In this document: in pieces, positions 1 through 5,171 of the stretch
Layout of the letters: every line of letters begins with the position of its first letter
Numbering within the stretch: position 1 is the stretch's first letter
From: an uncultured Clostridia bacterium
GTDB taxonomy: Bacteria; Bacillota; Clostridia; TANB77; CAG-508
Reading direction: 5' to 3'
NCBI GenBank assembly: GCA_944391155.1
Contig: CALXSO010000025.1
Coordinates: 1 to 9,768 of the forward strand
DNA length: 9,768 nucleotides
The notes under the pieces: model-generated
The model's input: only the letters and a program-made list of their open reading frames with translations
The model's database searches: none
Told to the model about the DNA's origin: nothing
Program-made: the position numbers and the translations under genes

Positions 1-1
1 A

Positions 2-481
2 AAAGAAACTGAAAAAGGAAAATTAAAAAAAGATATAGCAACATTAGAAAAAGTACAAAATACACTACAAGAAAGAAAAGATAATTTTAAATATATGCAA
101 AGACAATTAGAAAAGAAATTAGAAGAACTAGAAGATAAAACAGAATTTAAAAATTATTTAGAAGGTTTTGACAAAGTATTTGAAACACATACAGTAAAAA
201 GAATAAAAGAAACACCCTTACAATTAAAACTATTTAATACTTTCGCACAAGAGATATACCAACCCACAAAACTACAAGAAAAAATAACAAAAGTAAAAAA
301 AGAGATAAAAGAAGAAATGAAAAAGACATTTACAGATGAACAATTATATTTAGTAGAACAATATCAGTATTGCGAAGATAGAATATCAGATGACTTACAA
401 GAACAAGCATTTATATTTGGATATGCAATTAGCAATGAATTAAAATATGAAGCCACAAATAAGTATCACATACCAAAATAA
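2..481 (+). CDS. Coiled-coil protein, 5'-partial, with a DUF6809-like C-terminal domain
   Basis: The frame is open from base 2, so the true start lies upstream; the ATG at 95 is only an internal methionine. The visible part is a charged Lys/Glu-rich coiled coil for roughly the first 70 residues (K-L-K-K-D, L-E-K-K-L-E-E-L-E), followed by a helical C-terminal domain of about 85 residues. That domain aligns without gaps to most of the protein encoded at 603-878: both have L(F/Y)xxFxxEIYQ, then T(F/L)TxEQ, then an FxF(G/A)(Y/F) motif near the end. The pattern resembles small clostridial DUF6809 proteins, recognised by eye only. Long coiled coils before a small tail domain occur in mobilization proteins such as MobV relaxases, but no catalytic part is visible, so function is unknown. 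Confidence 0.8.
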   Translation, partial: KETEKGKLKKDIATLEKVQNTLQERKDNFKYMQRQLEKKLEELEDKTEFKNYLEGFDKVFETHTVKRIKETPLQLKLFNTFAQEIYQPTKLQEKITKVKKEIKEEMKKTFTDEQLYLVEQYQYCEDRISDDLQEQAFIFGYAISNELKYEATNKYHIPK

Positions 482-548
482 AAAATAACAGGAGATAAGA
501 TTTAAGTAATAAAATTACATTATAAAAACACCAAAATGGAAATATGCA

Positions 549-576
549 TTGATTACGGTATAAATTGATATATGAT
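549..576 (+). promoter_or_regulatory. Probable sigma-A promoter for the 603-878 gene
   Basis: TTGATT at 549-554 (4 of 6 consensus bases) and TATGAT at 571-576 (5 of 6), with a 16-base spacer. It ends 26 bases before the TTG start at 603. Such matches are common by chance in DNA this A+T-rich. Confidence 0.4.
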
Positions 577-602
577 AATAAAATGAAATGGAGATGTTTT
601 AA

Positions 603-878
603 TTGAAAAGTAAAAAAAGCATAGAAAAGTTATACTATATGTTTTCCAATGAAATATATCAAACAGATGAAGAAATACTAAAAATAGCAAAAGAAATATC
701 AGACGACACAGATAAGTTAAAAAGTACATTAACACCTGAACAAATAAAGCTATTAAAAAAGATAGAAGAAAATCAGAATGAAAAAGGAGACATAACAGAT
801 AAAAATATATTTGTATTTGCATTTTCACTAGCAACAAAACTATTTTCAGAAGGGTTAAAAGAAAGTAAGGAAAAATAA
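603..878 (+). CDS. Small helical protein, DUF6809-like
   Basis: 91 residues, starting at TTG 603. GGAG at 590-593 lies 9 bases upstream, and no ATG in this frame gives a better start. The protein is all-helical and charged, with no signal peptide or membrane segment. Most of its length aligns without gaps to the C-terminal domain of the protein encoded just upstream (2-481), sharing L(Y/F)xxFxxEIYQ, T(L/F)TxEQ and a terminal FxF motif. The two are therefore paralogues: one is a stand-alone domain, the other is fused to a coiled coil. The reading frame ends inside a terminator hairpin shared with the convergent repressor gene. Biochemical function is unknown. Confidence 0.75.
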   Translation: MKSKKSIEKLYYMFSNEIYQTDEEILKIAKEISDDTDKLKSTLTPEQIKLLKKIEENQNEKGDITDKNIFVFAFSLATKLFSEGLKESKEK

Positions 879-895
879 AAAATCCTTACTTTTTC
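862..895. terminator. Bidirectional terminator between convergent genes
   Basis: A 10-bp perfect stem, AAAGTAAGGA (862-871) with TCCTTACTTT (883-892), and an 11-base A-rich loop. T-runs on both sides allow termination in both directions. The stop codon of the left gene (876-878) lies in the loop and that of the minus-strand repressor (886-888) lies in the 3' arm. Confidence 0.8.
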
Positions 896-1233
896 TTATT
901 ACATAAAAAATTTAAAAAATTATTAAATTCCGCTTTATCTTTATTAGATAAAGAATTATATTTATTTATTATATCATTATTATTAATATCATCTTTACTT
1001 AGAAATTTAATTATTGTAGGTATATTTGTACGATTAAGGAGATAATCAGTAGAACAATTAAAATAGTCAGCCAATTTAATTAAAGTATCAATATTAGGTT
1101 TACTAGTTCCAATTTCATAGTGAGAGATTAACTCTTGTGATACCTCTAAATCGACAGAAACTTTAATTTGAGTTAAGTTTTTTTGCTCTCTAATCTTTTT
1201 TAAATTATTCATTTTAAAAATTTTATCAGCCAT
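886..1233 (-). CDS. XRE-family helix-turn-helix transcriptional repressor
   Basis: 115 residues, starting at ATG 1233 behind GGAGGT (1239-1244), 5 bases away. Residues 11-66 form a typical Cro/C1-type HTH: LKKIREQKNLTQ, then a recognition region VSQELISHYEIG, then KPNIDTLIKLADYF and STDYLLNR. The last 45 residues are a lysine/asparagine-rich tail that probably serves dimerization. Proteins like this usually repress their own promoter and a divergent operon. Here the divergent operon starts with the superinfection-immunity-type gene at 1400, and the shared 160-base gap holds a strong promoter for that operon and a TATAAT box (1255-1260, minus strand) for this gene. The repressor role is inferred from family and position. 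No protease motif of the ImmA or LexA type is present. Confidence 0.9.
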   Translation of the reverse strand: MADKIFKMNNLKKIREQKNLTQIKVSVDLEVSQELISHYEIGTSKPNIDTLIKLADYFNCSTDYLLNRTNIPTIIKFLSKDDINNNDIINKYNSLSNKDKAEFNNFLNFLCNKKK

Positions 1234-1280
1234 ATTAAACCTCCAAACAATATTATTATATTAAAAAGTAATAATCATAC

Positions 1281-1309
1281 TAGAACATAGACTAATAAAA
1301 AATAGAACA
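1281..1309. promoter_or_regulatory. Candidate operator: direct repeat TAGAACA
   Basis: TAGAACA occurs at 1281-1287 and 1303-1309, start to start 22 bases, or about two helical turns. It lies in the divergent intergenic region just left of the -35 of the 1400 operon, which suits binding by the XRE repressor. Seven-base repeats can occur by chance. Confidence 0.3.
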
Positions 1310-1314
1310 CACAC

Positions 1315-1343
1315 TTGTAAAAAATAAAGTTTAGTGCTATACT
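1315..1343 (+). promoter_or_regulatory. Extended -10 sigma-A promoter for the membrane-protein operon
   Basis: TTGTAA at 1315-1320, a 17-base spacer, and TATACT at 1338-1343 preceded by TGC, which makes an extended -10. The predicted transcript starts near 1350, some 50 bases before the ATG at 1400. Confidence 0.7.
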
Positions 1344-1399
1344 CAAAATGAAAATAAAAAATTTGTCGAATAGACTGTACAAAAGAAAGGGGTGTGTAT

Positions 1400-1741
1400 A
1401 TGGAGGGAATATTAATAATCTTGGCAATACTATTAATAACATTATTAGTTGTTGGTGGTATTGTTCTTTATTTTTTACCAGCAATAATTGCATATAAAAG
1501 AAACCATGCAAATAAAGGAATAATTTTATTAATTGACTTTTTATTAGGTTGGACATTTTTAGGTTGGGCTGGTTGTTTAGTATGGGCATTTATTGATACA
1601 GACGGAAGTAAGGCAAGCAATATGACAAGGAATATTGGTGGTAACAAATACGAAGACTTAGCAAGATTACAAAAACTAAAAGAAACAGGAGCTATAACAG
1701 ATGTAGAATTTGAAATTGAAAAACAAAAATTGTTGAAATAA
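1400..1741 (+). CDS. Superinfection-immunity-type membrane protein with SHOCT tail
   Basis: 113 residues from ATG 1400, chosen because GGGG at 1389-1392 sits 7 bases upstream; the GTG at 1394 would be only 1 base away. Residues 4-31 are a long hydrophobic segment ending in LYFLPAIIAY. Residues 41-65 form a second one containing LLGWTFLGWAGCLVWAF, the signature of the phage T4 Imm-like superinfection immunity family. Residues 85-112 (YEDLARLQKLKETGAITDVE, then FEIEKQKLL) are a SHOCT domain, a short C-terminal oligomerization motif. Imm proteins sit in the inner membrane and block DNA entry by related phages; whether this one does so is not known. It is the first gene of the operon, and its stop overlaps the ribosome site of the next gene. 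The same SHOCT tail recurs three times downstream. Confidence 0.85.
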   Translation: MEGILIILAILLITLLVVGGIVLYFLPAIIAYKRNHANKGIILLIDFLLGWTFLGWAGCLVWAFIDTDGSKASNMTRNIGGNKYEDLARLQKLKETGAITDVEFEIEKQKLLK

Positions 1742-1752
1742 AGGAGGAAAAT

Positions 1753-2277
1753 ATGAACAAACTTGTAGAAAAAATAAAGGAAAATAAAATAATAATTTTT
1801 ATTTTTACATTGCTTATATTTATAATTGGAAGTTGTATTATCGCTGACCACGTTGTTTCAGATTATGCAAAAGGTAGTAAAAATGTAAATTACTATGAGC
1901 AAACTGGAAAATTTAATAATTATGTGAAAGATAATAATACAATGAATAAATATAATATATCAAAAGATGAAGAAAAAACATTAAAAGAATTATGGGGTAA
2001 AGCTCAAGATGAGATTAAAAAGAATAATATAATTAGTGGAGATATGTATTATAGAAAAAAAAGTGAATTAGGAGAGGAGTATATTGTTATTAGAGGTAAT
2101 AATATATATATTGAGGTAGATAGTAAAGGGACAACAGTAAAAAGAGGAAATGAAAAAATGTATATTACGAATGAAACAATAGCAGAATATTACGATACAA
2201 TATTTGAAAAGGCTATAAAAGATACTAACTATAAGAAGTTAATTTATTTTGAAGATATAAAAGATTTAGGACTTTAA
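1753..2277 (+). CDS. Membrane-anchored extracytoplasmic protein, unknown function
   Basis: 174 residues, ATG 1753 behind a perfect AGGAGG 11 bases after the previous stop, so clearly the same operon. After a short Lys-rich start, residues 13-31 are strongly hydrophobic (IIIFIFTLLIFIIGSCII). The IGSC inside this could be a weak lipobox, so the protein is either a lipoprotein or anchored by an uncleaved N-terminal helix. The rest (about 34-174) is hydrophilic and rich in Lys, Asn and Tyr, with alternating strands and helices and no motif I recognise. Its anchor-plus-outer-domain design is like that of 3077-3625 in the same run, though I see no clear sequence match between the two. Function is unknown. 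Confidence 0.8.
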   Translation: MNKLVEKIKENKIIIFIFTLLIFIIGSCIIADHVVSDYAKGSKNVNYYEQTGKFNNYVKDNNTMNKYNISKDEEKTLKELWGKAQDEIKKNNIISGDMYYRKKSELGEEYIVIRGNNIYIEVDSKGTTVKRGNEKMYITNETIAEYYDTIFEKAIKDTNYKKLIYFEDIKDLGL

Positions 2278-2281
2278 TATA

Positions 2282-2353
2282 TATAAAATTAAAGAGTCAA
2301 GAATAATAACAAATAAAAAATTTGAAATTGAGAAACAAAAATTGTTGAAATAA
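2282..2353 (+). pseudogene. Orphan SHOCT-tail remnant
   Basis: A short open stretch with no start codon reads IKESRIITNKK then FEIEKQKLLK-stop, which aligns with the SHOCT tail of the 1400-1741 protein (LKETGAITDVE then FEIEKQKLLK-stop). At DNA level 2321-2359 matches 1709-1747 at 38 of 39 positions, including the stop codon and the AGGAGG behind it. It is best explained as the leftover end of a duplicated SHOCT gene whose front part was lost. Confidence 0.65.
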
Positions 2354-2359
2354 AGGAGG
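2321..2359 (+). repeat. Second copy of the SHOCT-end/ribosome-site repeat
   Basis: Direct repeat of 1709-1747, with one A-to-G difference in 39 bases. A third, more diverged copy runs about 2604-2650 and a fourth about 2726-2752. Each covers the end of a SHOCT domain, and the first three also carry the following stop and ribosome site. Confidence 0.85.
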
Positions 2360-2366
2360 GGCAAAA

Positions 2367-2645
2367 AAGGGAATACTTTTAGTAATAGCAATATGGATAG
2401 GATGTGGATTTTTATGTGAATATTTAGGAAATCAGAAAGGTCAAAAGGGATGTTTTTTATATGGTCTATTGTTAGGATTTATAGGAGTAATAATAGTATT
2501 ATGTTTAAAAGATAAAAGTGGAGAAATAAGTAAAAACAATAATATTAATAAATATGAAGAATTAGAAAAATTACAAAAATTAAAAGATAATGGAACAATA
2601 ACAGATGTAGAATTTGAAATTGAAAAACAAAAATTATTAAGATAA
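2367..2645 (+). pseudogene. Two-helix SHOCT membrane protein with lost start codon
   Basis: An otherwise intact frame of about 92 codons sits behind a strong ribosome site (AAAGGAGGGG, 2352-2361) but has no ATG, GTG or TTG near it. The codon at the expected distance (2367-2369) is AAG, one base away from ATG. It encodes two hydrophobic segments (GILLVIAIWIGCGFLCEYL and CFLYGLLLGFIGVIIVLCL) followed by a SHOCT tail (YEELEKLQKLKDNGTITDVE then FEIEKQKLL), nearly identical to that of 1400-1741. It is either a start-lost pseudogene or, less likely, initiates at ATA 2373. The undamaged remainder suggests that the loss is recent. Confidence 0.7.
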
Positions 2646-2659
2646 AGGAGAAATGAAAA

Positions 2660-3067
2660 ATGGGTAAATATGAAGATTTAGATAGATTACAAAATTAAAA
2701 AAATAATGGAAGTATAACAGAAAAAGAATTTGAAATTGAAAAGTATAAAATATTAAACAGTAGTGAAACACAAGGAAATAGAACGGAAAGTATTTATACT
2801 GTTAGTTTAGTATTAGGAATATGCTCTTTTCTATTTGGTGCAATACCTTTTATAGGTTTAATATTATCAATAATATCATTAGTAGTTTGGAATAAAGCTA
2901 AAAAGAAACTAGATGAAAGAAATGAAACTAACGGAATGGTAACTGCAGGGTTAGTACTAAGCATAATAGGATTATTAGCGGGAATTTTTATGACAATTAT
3001 TCCTTTAGGAATTTCTATATATAATAGTAGTTCTAGTATAGTAAATCCAACTCAATATAATTATTAG
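2660..3067 (+). pseudogene. SHOCT-DUF4190 membrane protein interrupted by an early stop
   Basis: ATG 2660 follows GGAG and opens with MGKYEDLDRLQN, a SHOCT start, but the next codon is TAA (2696-2698). The same frame then continues to the TAG at 3065: KNNGSITEKEFEIEKYKIL completes the SHOCT domain, and about 80 residues follow with a DUF4190 pattern, namely a hydrophobic pair VSLVLGICSFLFGAIPFIG and LILSIISLVVW, a basic loop, then GMVTAGLVLSIIGLLAGIF. Compared with the other copies, the stop arises where CAA-AAA-TTA should read, which fits two compensating one-base slips in the A-runs. No start codon near the break could rescue the DUF4190 part. The next gene begins 9 bases after its end. Confidence 0.75.
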
Positions 3068-3076
3068 GAGGTAAAA

Positions 3077-3625
3077 ATGGGAAATGTATATGATAATAAT
3101 AAAAATATTAATAATAAAAAACAAGGTAAAAAGTTACAAACAGCAATAATAACTATAATAATTCTTATTGCTATAGTTGGAATATCAAATGTCATAAAAA
3201 ATGTATACGATGAACGAGAGGCAGAACACGGTCAAAAAGAAGCTGAAGAAGAAATGTTAATTGATAATACTTTGCAAGGTTTAACTAATGTAGCAAACAA
3301 GGCATCTGAAAAATCAGAAGTTATTTCTGAAAAAATAGGAGAGTTAGTATTAGAGTATATGCCAACAAATACAAATGCAACAATAAATAATGTCGAGCCG
3401 TTAGAAATGGATAATTATGGAAGATGTTTATATTATGTTACTGTTAATATAAATAATGGGGAATCAAACTCAAAAACATATTTTTATGTAGTAGTATATG
3501 ATGTTAACACAACCAAAGGAACTTTTAAATATACTGATACAGCTGTTGTAGAAGATCCAGAACAAACACCAATACAAAAACAGTATGCAAAAGATTATAA
3601 TGACTGGAATAAAAAGATTAAATAA
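3077..3625 (+). CDS. Membrane-anchored protein with extracytoplasmic domain, unknown
   Basis: 182 residues, ATG 3077 behind AGGAGG overlapping the stop of the broken DUF4190 gene, so it is co-transcribed. Residues 1-20 are Asn/Lys-rich and cytoplasmic. Residues 21-42 (LQTAIITIIILIAIVGISNV) are a single membrane anchor. Residues 45-90 form a charged helix (EREAEHGQKEAEEE), and about 95-170 look beta-rich (CLYYVTVNI, KTYFYVVVYDV, GTFKYTDTAVV), ending in a hydrophilic tail. The design suggests a surface-exposed anchored domain. I do not recognise the family. It closes the main operon that begins at 1400. Confidence 0.8.
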   Translation: MGNVYDNNKNINNKKQGKKLQTAIITIIILIAIVGISNVIKNVYDEREAEHGQKEAEEEMLIDNTLQGLTNVANKASEKSEVISEKIGELVLEYMPTNTNATINNVEPLEMDNYGRCLYYVTVNINNGESNSKTYFYVVVYDVNTTKGTFKYTDTAVVEDPEQTPIQKQYAKDYNDWNKKIK

Positions 3626-3682
3626 AGTGATACACTTATTACAGAATAAGAGGATTAAAATGTAAAAAGAAAGTTTTGAAAT

Positions 3683-3865
3683 GTGGAAAAAATAGTATTG
3701 ATAAGTTTAGATGCTACTGGAATATCATTTATATTAATGAGTATTATATGTAATGAAAGTGTTATATGGAGTATATCAAAAGTAATATTTTTTATATGTT
3801 TAATAATTTATTTTATTAGTCTTATATTATGTACAATAACAACTAAAAAAGTAGACAAAAATTAA
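3683..3865 (+). CDS. Small two-helix membrane protein, doubtful start
   Basis: 60 residues from GTG 3683. Most of it is hydrophobic: residues 4-25 (IVLISLDATGISFILMSIIC) and 33-53 (VIFFICLIIYFISLILCTI), ending in a Lys-rich cytoplasmic tail, which is a convincing membrane hairpin. The start is weak: no good ribosome site precedes the GTG. A better site (AAGAGG, about 3647-3652) instead serves an ATG at 3660 that stops at once. The gene may have lost its original start through a frameshift. It shares no visible similarity with neighbours and its function is unknown. Confidence 0.45.
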   Translation: MEKIVLISLDATGISFILMSIICNESVIWSISKVIFFICLIIYFISLILCTITTKKVDKN

Positions 3866-3882
3866 ATGGTTGGATAAATGTA

Positions 3883-3993
3883 GTGCAAATATTAACAATA
3901 ATAATTATAGTAATTGGGATTATTGGATATGTTGTGAATATTGGTATGGATAAACAAATAGATAATGATACTGAACAATACATACAACAATGA
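3883..3993 (+). CDS. Tiny single-helix membrane peptide (36 residues), tentative
   Basis: From GTG 3883 the frame reads MQILTIIIIVIGIIGYVVNI followed by an acidic tail rich in Asp, Gln and Asn, ending at TGA 3991. It has the shape of a bitopic membrane peptide. No ribosome site is visible, and the frame is open a little further upstream (from 3847) without a better start, so this may be the end of a decayed gene rather than an expressed one. Confidence 0.3.
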   Translation: MQILTIIIIVIGIIGYVVNIGMDKQIDNDTEQYIQQ

Positions 3994-4014
3994 AAAAATT
4001 AATATGATTATTAA

Positions 4015-4188
4015 GACAAGAATAAAAAAAGTTTGTGCCTATTTATTATACAAAGTAATATATATGATTTTAAAGAAAAAATTTCAGGAACTAATGTAAC
4101 AGTATATAAACAAACATACAATATAAATGAATTATATAAAAATAGAGGTTCTGATTATATAAGAATATCATTACCAGATATGTATTAA
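4015..4188 (+). pseudogene. C-terminal remnant of an unknown protein
   Basis: An open stretch without a convincing start ends at TAA 4186-4188. Its last 40 residues look coding: YDFKEKISGTNVTVYKQTYN, then NELYKNRGSDYIRISLPDMY. The only possible start, TTG 4033, has no ribosome site. It is directly followed by a terminator, as an operon end would be. I read it as the surviving tail of a truncated gene of unknown family. Confidence 0.4.
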
Positions 4189-4216
4189 AGCCTACTTTCC
4201 CATGCAGTAGGCTTTT
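4187..4216 (+). terminator. Rho-independent terminator
   Basis: A 10-bp perfect stem, AAAGCCTACT (4187-4196) and AGTAGGCTTT (4206-4215), with a 9-base loop and a short T-run. It closes the left operon and insulates the RNA promoter that starts 8 bases later. Confidence 0.85.
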
Positions 4217-4223
4217 AAAGACC

Positions 4224-4252
4224 TTGTAAATATGAATAAATGGTTGTAAAAT
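4224..4252 (+). promoter_or_regulatory. Promoter of structured RNA copy 1
   Basis: TTGTAA (4224-4229), a 17-base spacer, and TAAAAT (4247-4252). It is conserved in copy 2: the block 4221-4272 matches 4885-4936 at 50 of 52 positions. The predicted first transcribed base is about 4259, exactly where the 5' arm of the RNA stem begins. Confidence 0.75.
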
Positions 4253-4258
4253 TAGTTA

Positions 4259-4354
4259 AATGCAATACCAAATTAAAAGTAATATACGATGTTTTTGTCG
4301 ACAGTTAGCCTTCAATAAAAAATAAATATGGGTAAGTAGAGAAGGTATCGCATT
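4259..4354 (+). ncRNA. Candidate structured RNA, copy 1
   Basis: The 5' end AATGCAATACC (4259-4269) can pair with GGTATCGCATT (4344-4354), giving an 11-position closing stem with one A-C mismatch around a 74-base interior. Two interior blocks are shared with copy 2: a T-run followed by GTC, GACA and TTAGC (4291-4313), and GTAAGTAGAGAA (4332-4343), which is identical. CCTTC (4309-4313) could also pair with GAAGG (4341-4345). The 5' end coincides with the predicted start of transcription. No terminator separates it from the gene at 4383, so it may be a leader element. I do not recognise it as a known riboswitch or ribozyme class. Confidence 0.55.
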
Positions 4355-4382
4355 AAATTTTGAAAATATAAGGAATAAAATT

Positions 4383-4622
4383 ATGGACTTAAATATAGAA
4401 GAAATAATAATAAATAACTTTTATAAAATGATAAAAGATGAAAATTACCCAAAAGAAATCGTGCAAAGCCATATAAAAGAAATAGAAAAAGGTATAGAAA
4501 GAATTAAACAAAATGGAGATTTAGAAATATTAAAATTGTTATATATAATTAAACAAAATTTATGTGAAGAATTAAACAAAGCTAACCAAGTAATATTGGT
4601 AAAAGTATGGCTAATAATATAG
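4383..4622 (+). CDS. Small helical protein of unknown function, possibly the front of a frameshifted gene
   Basis: 79 residues, ATG 4383 with AAGGA (4370-4374) 8 bases upstream, lying 28 bases beyond the 3' arm of structured RNA copy 1. It is charged and helical with no membrane segment: NIEEIIINNFYKMIKDENYP, then SHIKEIEKGIERIKQNGDLE, then a heptad-like end with IKQNLCEELNKAN. The final residues (QVILVKVWLII) look unlike the rest. If one C is restored at CCAAG (about 4586), the frame runs on as NPSNIGKSMANNIAP into the 4607-4846 frame, giving one protein of about 154 residues. So this is either an overlapping gene pair or one gene with a one-base deletion. Confidence 0.65.
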   Translation: MDLNIEEIIINNFYKMIKDENYPKEIVQSHIKEIEKGIERIKQNGDLEILKLLYIIKQNLCEELNKANQVILVKVWLII

Positions 4623-4846
4623 CACCAGCTATAATATTTGCATTAGGATATAAAAAAGCTTGTTATAGAATACAAATACAAGGTAAAGATGAAAAGGACA
4701 AGAACATCGTTTTAGAAGTACCAAAAGGGATTAAAGATAAAGTTATAAAATTAATAAATGTAAATTATAAATATTTAAAGAACAAAAATATAATTTATGA
4801 AGATAATAAACAAGACAAGCATTTGTTTAGAATAAATATTAAATGA
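4607..4846 (+). CDS. Small protein of unknown function, overlapping or continuing the previous frame
   Basis: 79 residues from ATG 4607, overlapping the preceding frame by 16 bases. No ribosome site precedes this ATG, so if it is a separate gene it depends on translational coupling. The frame is open and looks coding back to 4586 (PSNIGKS before MANNIAPAIIFALGYKKA), which supports a frameshifted fusion with 4383. The sequence looks like a small alpha/beta domain: CYRIQIQGKDEKD and IVLEVPKGIKDKVIKLINV, then a Lys/Asn-rich end. There is no motif I recognise. It is followed 6 bases later by a terminator. Confidence 0.6.
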   Translation: MANNIAPAIIFALGYKKACYRIQIQGKDEKDKNIVLEVPKGIKDKVIKLINVNYKYLKNKNIIYEDNKQDKHLFRINIK

Positions 4847-4851
4847 CAAAG

Positions 4852-4880
4852 AAGCTCACTCTCCTACAAAGTGAGTTTTT
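4852..4880 (+). terminator. Rho-independent terminator
   Basis: Stem AAGCTCACT (4852-4860) with AGTGAGTTT (4870-4878), including one G-T pair, a 9-base loop, and a T-run to 4880. It closes cassette 1 and lies just ahead of the second RNA promoter, as the terminator at 4187 does for the first. Confidence 0.8.
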
Positions 4881-4887
4881 AAAAACC

Positions 4888-4916
4888 TTGTAAATATGAA
4901 TAAATGGTTATAAAAT
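4888..4916 (+). promoter_or_regulatory. Promoter of structured RNA copy 2
   Basis: TTGTAA (4888-4893), a 17-base spacer, and TAAAAT (4911-4916). It is nearly identical to the copy 1 promoter. The predicted transcription start is about 4923, the first base of the RNA stem. Confidence 0.75.
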
Positions 4917-4922
4917 TAGGTA

Positions 4923-5060
4923 AATGCAATACCAAAAACTAATATGTTTTTTGTCTGACATTTAGCTTCCCCCCTATATTGTAAAAAAATAAAGTAAGTA
5001 GAGAAAAGCAAGCAAAAATGGTATTGCATTAAGTAATATACATATATACCTAATGCTACC
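4923..5060 (+). ncRNA. Candidate structured RNA, copy 2, with a competing 3' hairpin
   Basis: AATGCAATACC (4923-4933) pairs perfectly with GGTATTGCATT (5020-5030), an 11-bp stem around an 86-base interior. The interior keeps the copy 1 blocks: T-run, GTC, GACA, TTAGC (4946-4969) and GTAAGTAGAGAA (4994-5005). Unlike copy 1, the 3' arm can instead pair downstream: GGTA and GCATTA (5020-5031) match TAATGC and TACC (5051-5060), forming a long imperfect hairpin that excludes the closing stem. This either/or folding resembles a switch. The next gene (5172) follows after a terminator-like hairpin at 5112. Confidence 0.55.
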
Positions 5061-5111
5061 AAAACACGTTAAAACGGAAGGTCGTTTGAATAAAATATTG
5101 ATTTTTAGATG

Positions 5112-5137
5112 AAAGCAGTAACAATGCTTTTATTTTT
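5112..5137 (+). terminator. Terminator-like hairpin in the leader of the DnaB-like gene
   Basis: AAAGCA (5112-5117), a 7-base loop, TGCTTT (5125-5130), then TATTTTTT. The stem is short but the T-run is good. It lies between RNA copy 2 and the gene at 5172, so it could end the RNA or act as a regulated attenuator. Confidence 0.5.
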
Positions 5138-5171
5138 TAAAGTAAAATAATAATGAAGGGGGAAATGTAAA

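Noticed and set aside
553..837. A 94-codon minus-strand frame with hydrophobic product
   Set aside because: It is antisense to the 603-878 gene. The Phe/Leu richness is what the complement of Lys/Glu-rich coding DNA gives, and there is no ribosome site.
1468..1851. A 127-codon minus-strand frame
   Set aside because: It is antisense across two real plus-strand genes with good ribosome sites; its composition is again the complement of Lys-rich coding DNA.
3635..3650. Hairpin CTTATT-ACAG-AATAAG after the 3077-3625 gene, considered as a terminator
   Set aside because: The stem has one G-C pair and no T-run follows, so termination is unlikely.
4217..5060. Retron-type RNA, since both copies have complementary ends like the a1/a2 repeats
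   Set aside because: No reverse transcriptase (YxDD motif) or retron effector is present in the window, and the second copy has a competing hairpin unlike msr-msd RNAs.
4217..5060. Type III toxin-antitoxin RNA or CRISPR-like array
   Set aside because: Neither copy contains tandem short repeats, and there are only two copies over 600 bases apart; no endoribonuclease toxin or cas gene is visible.
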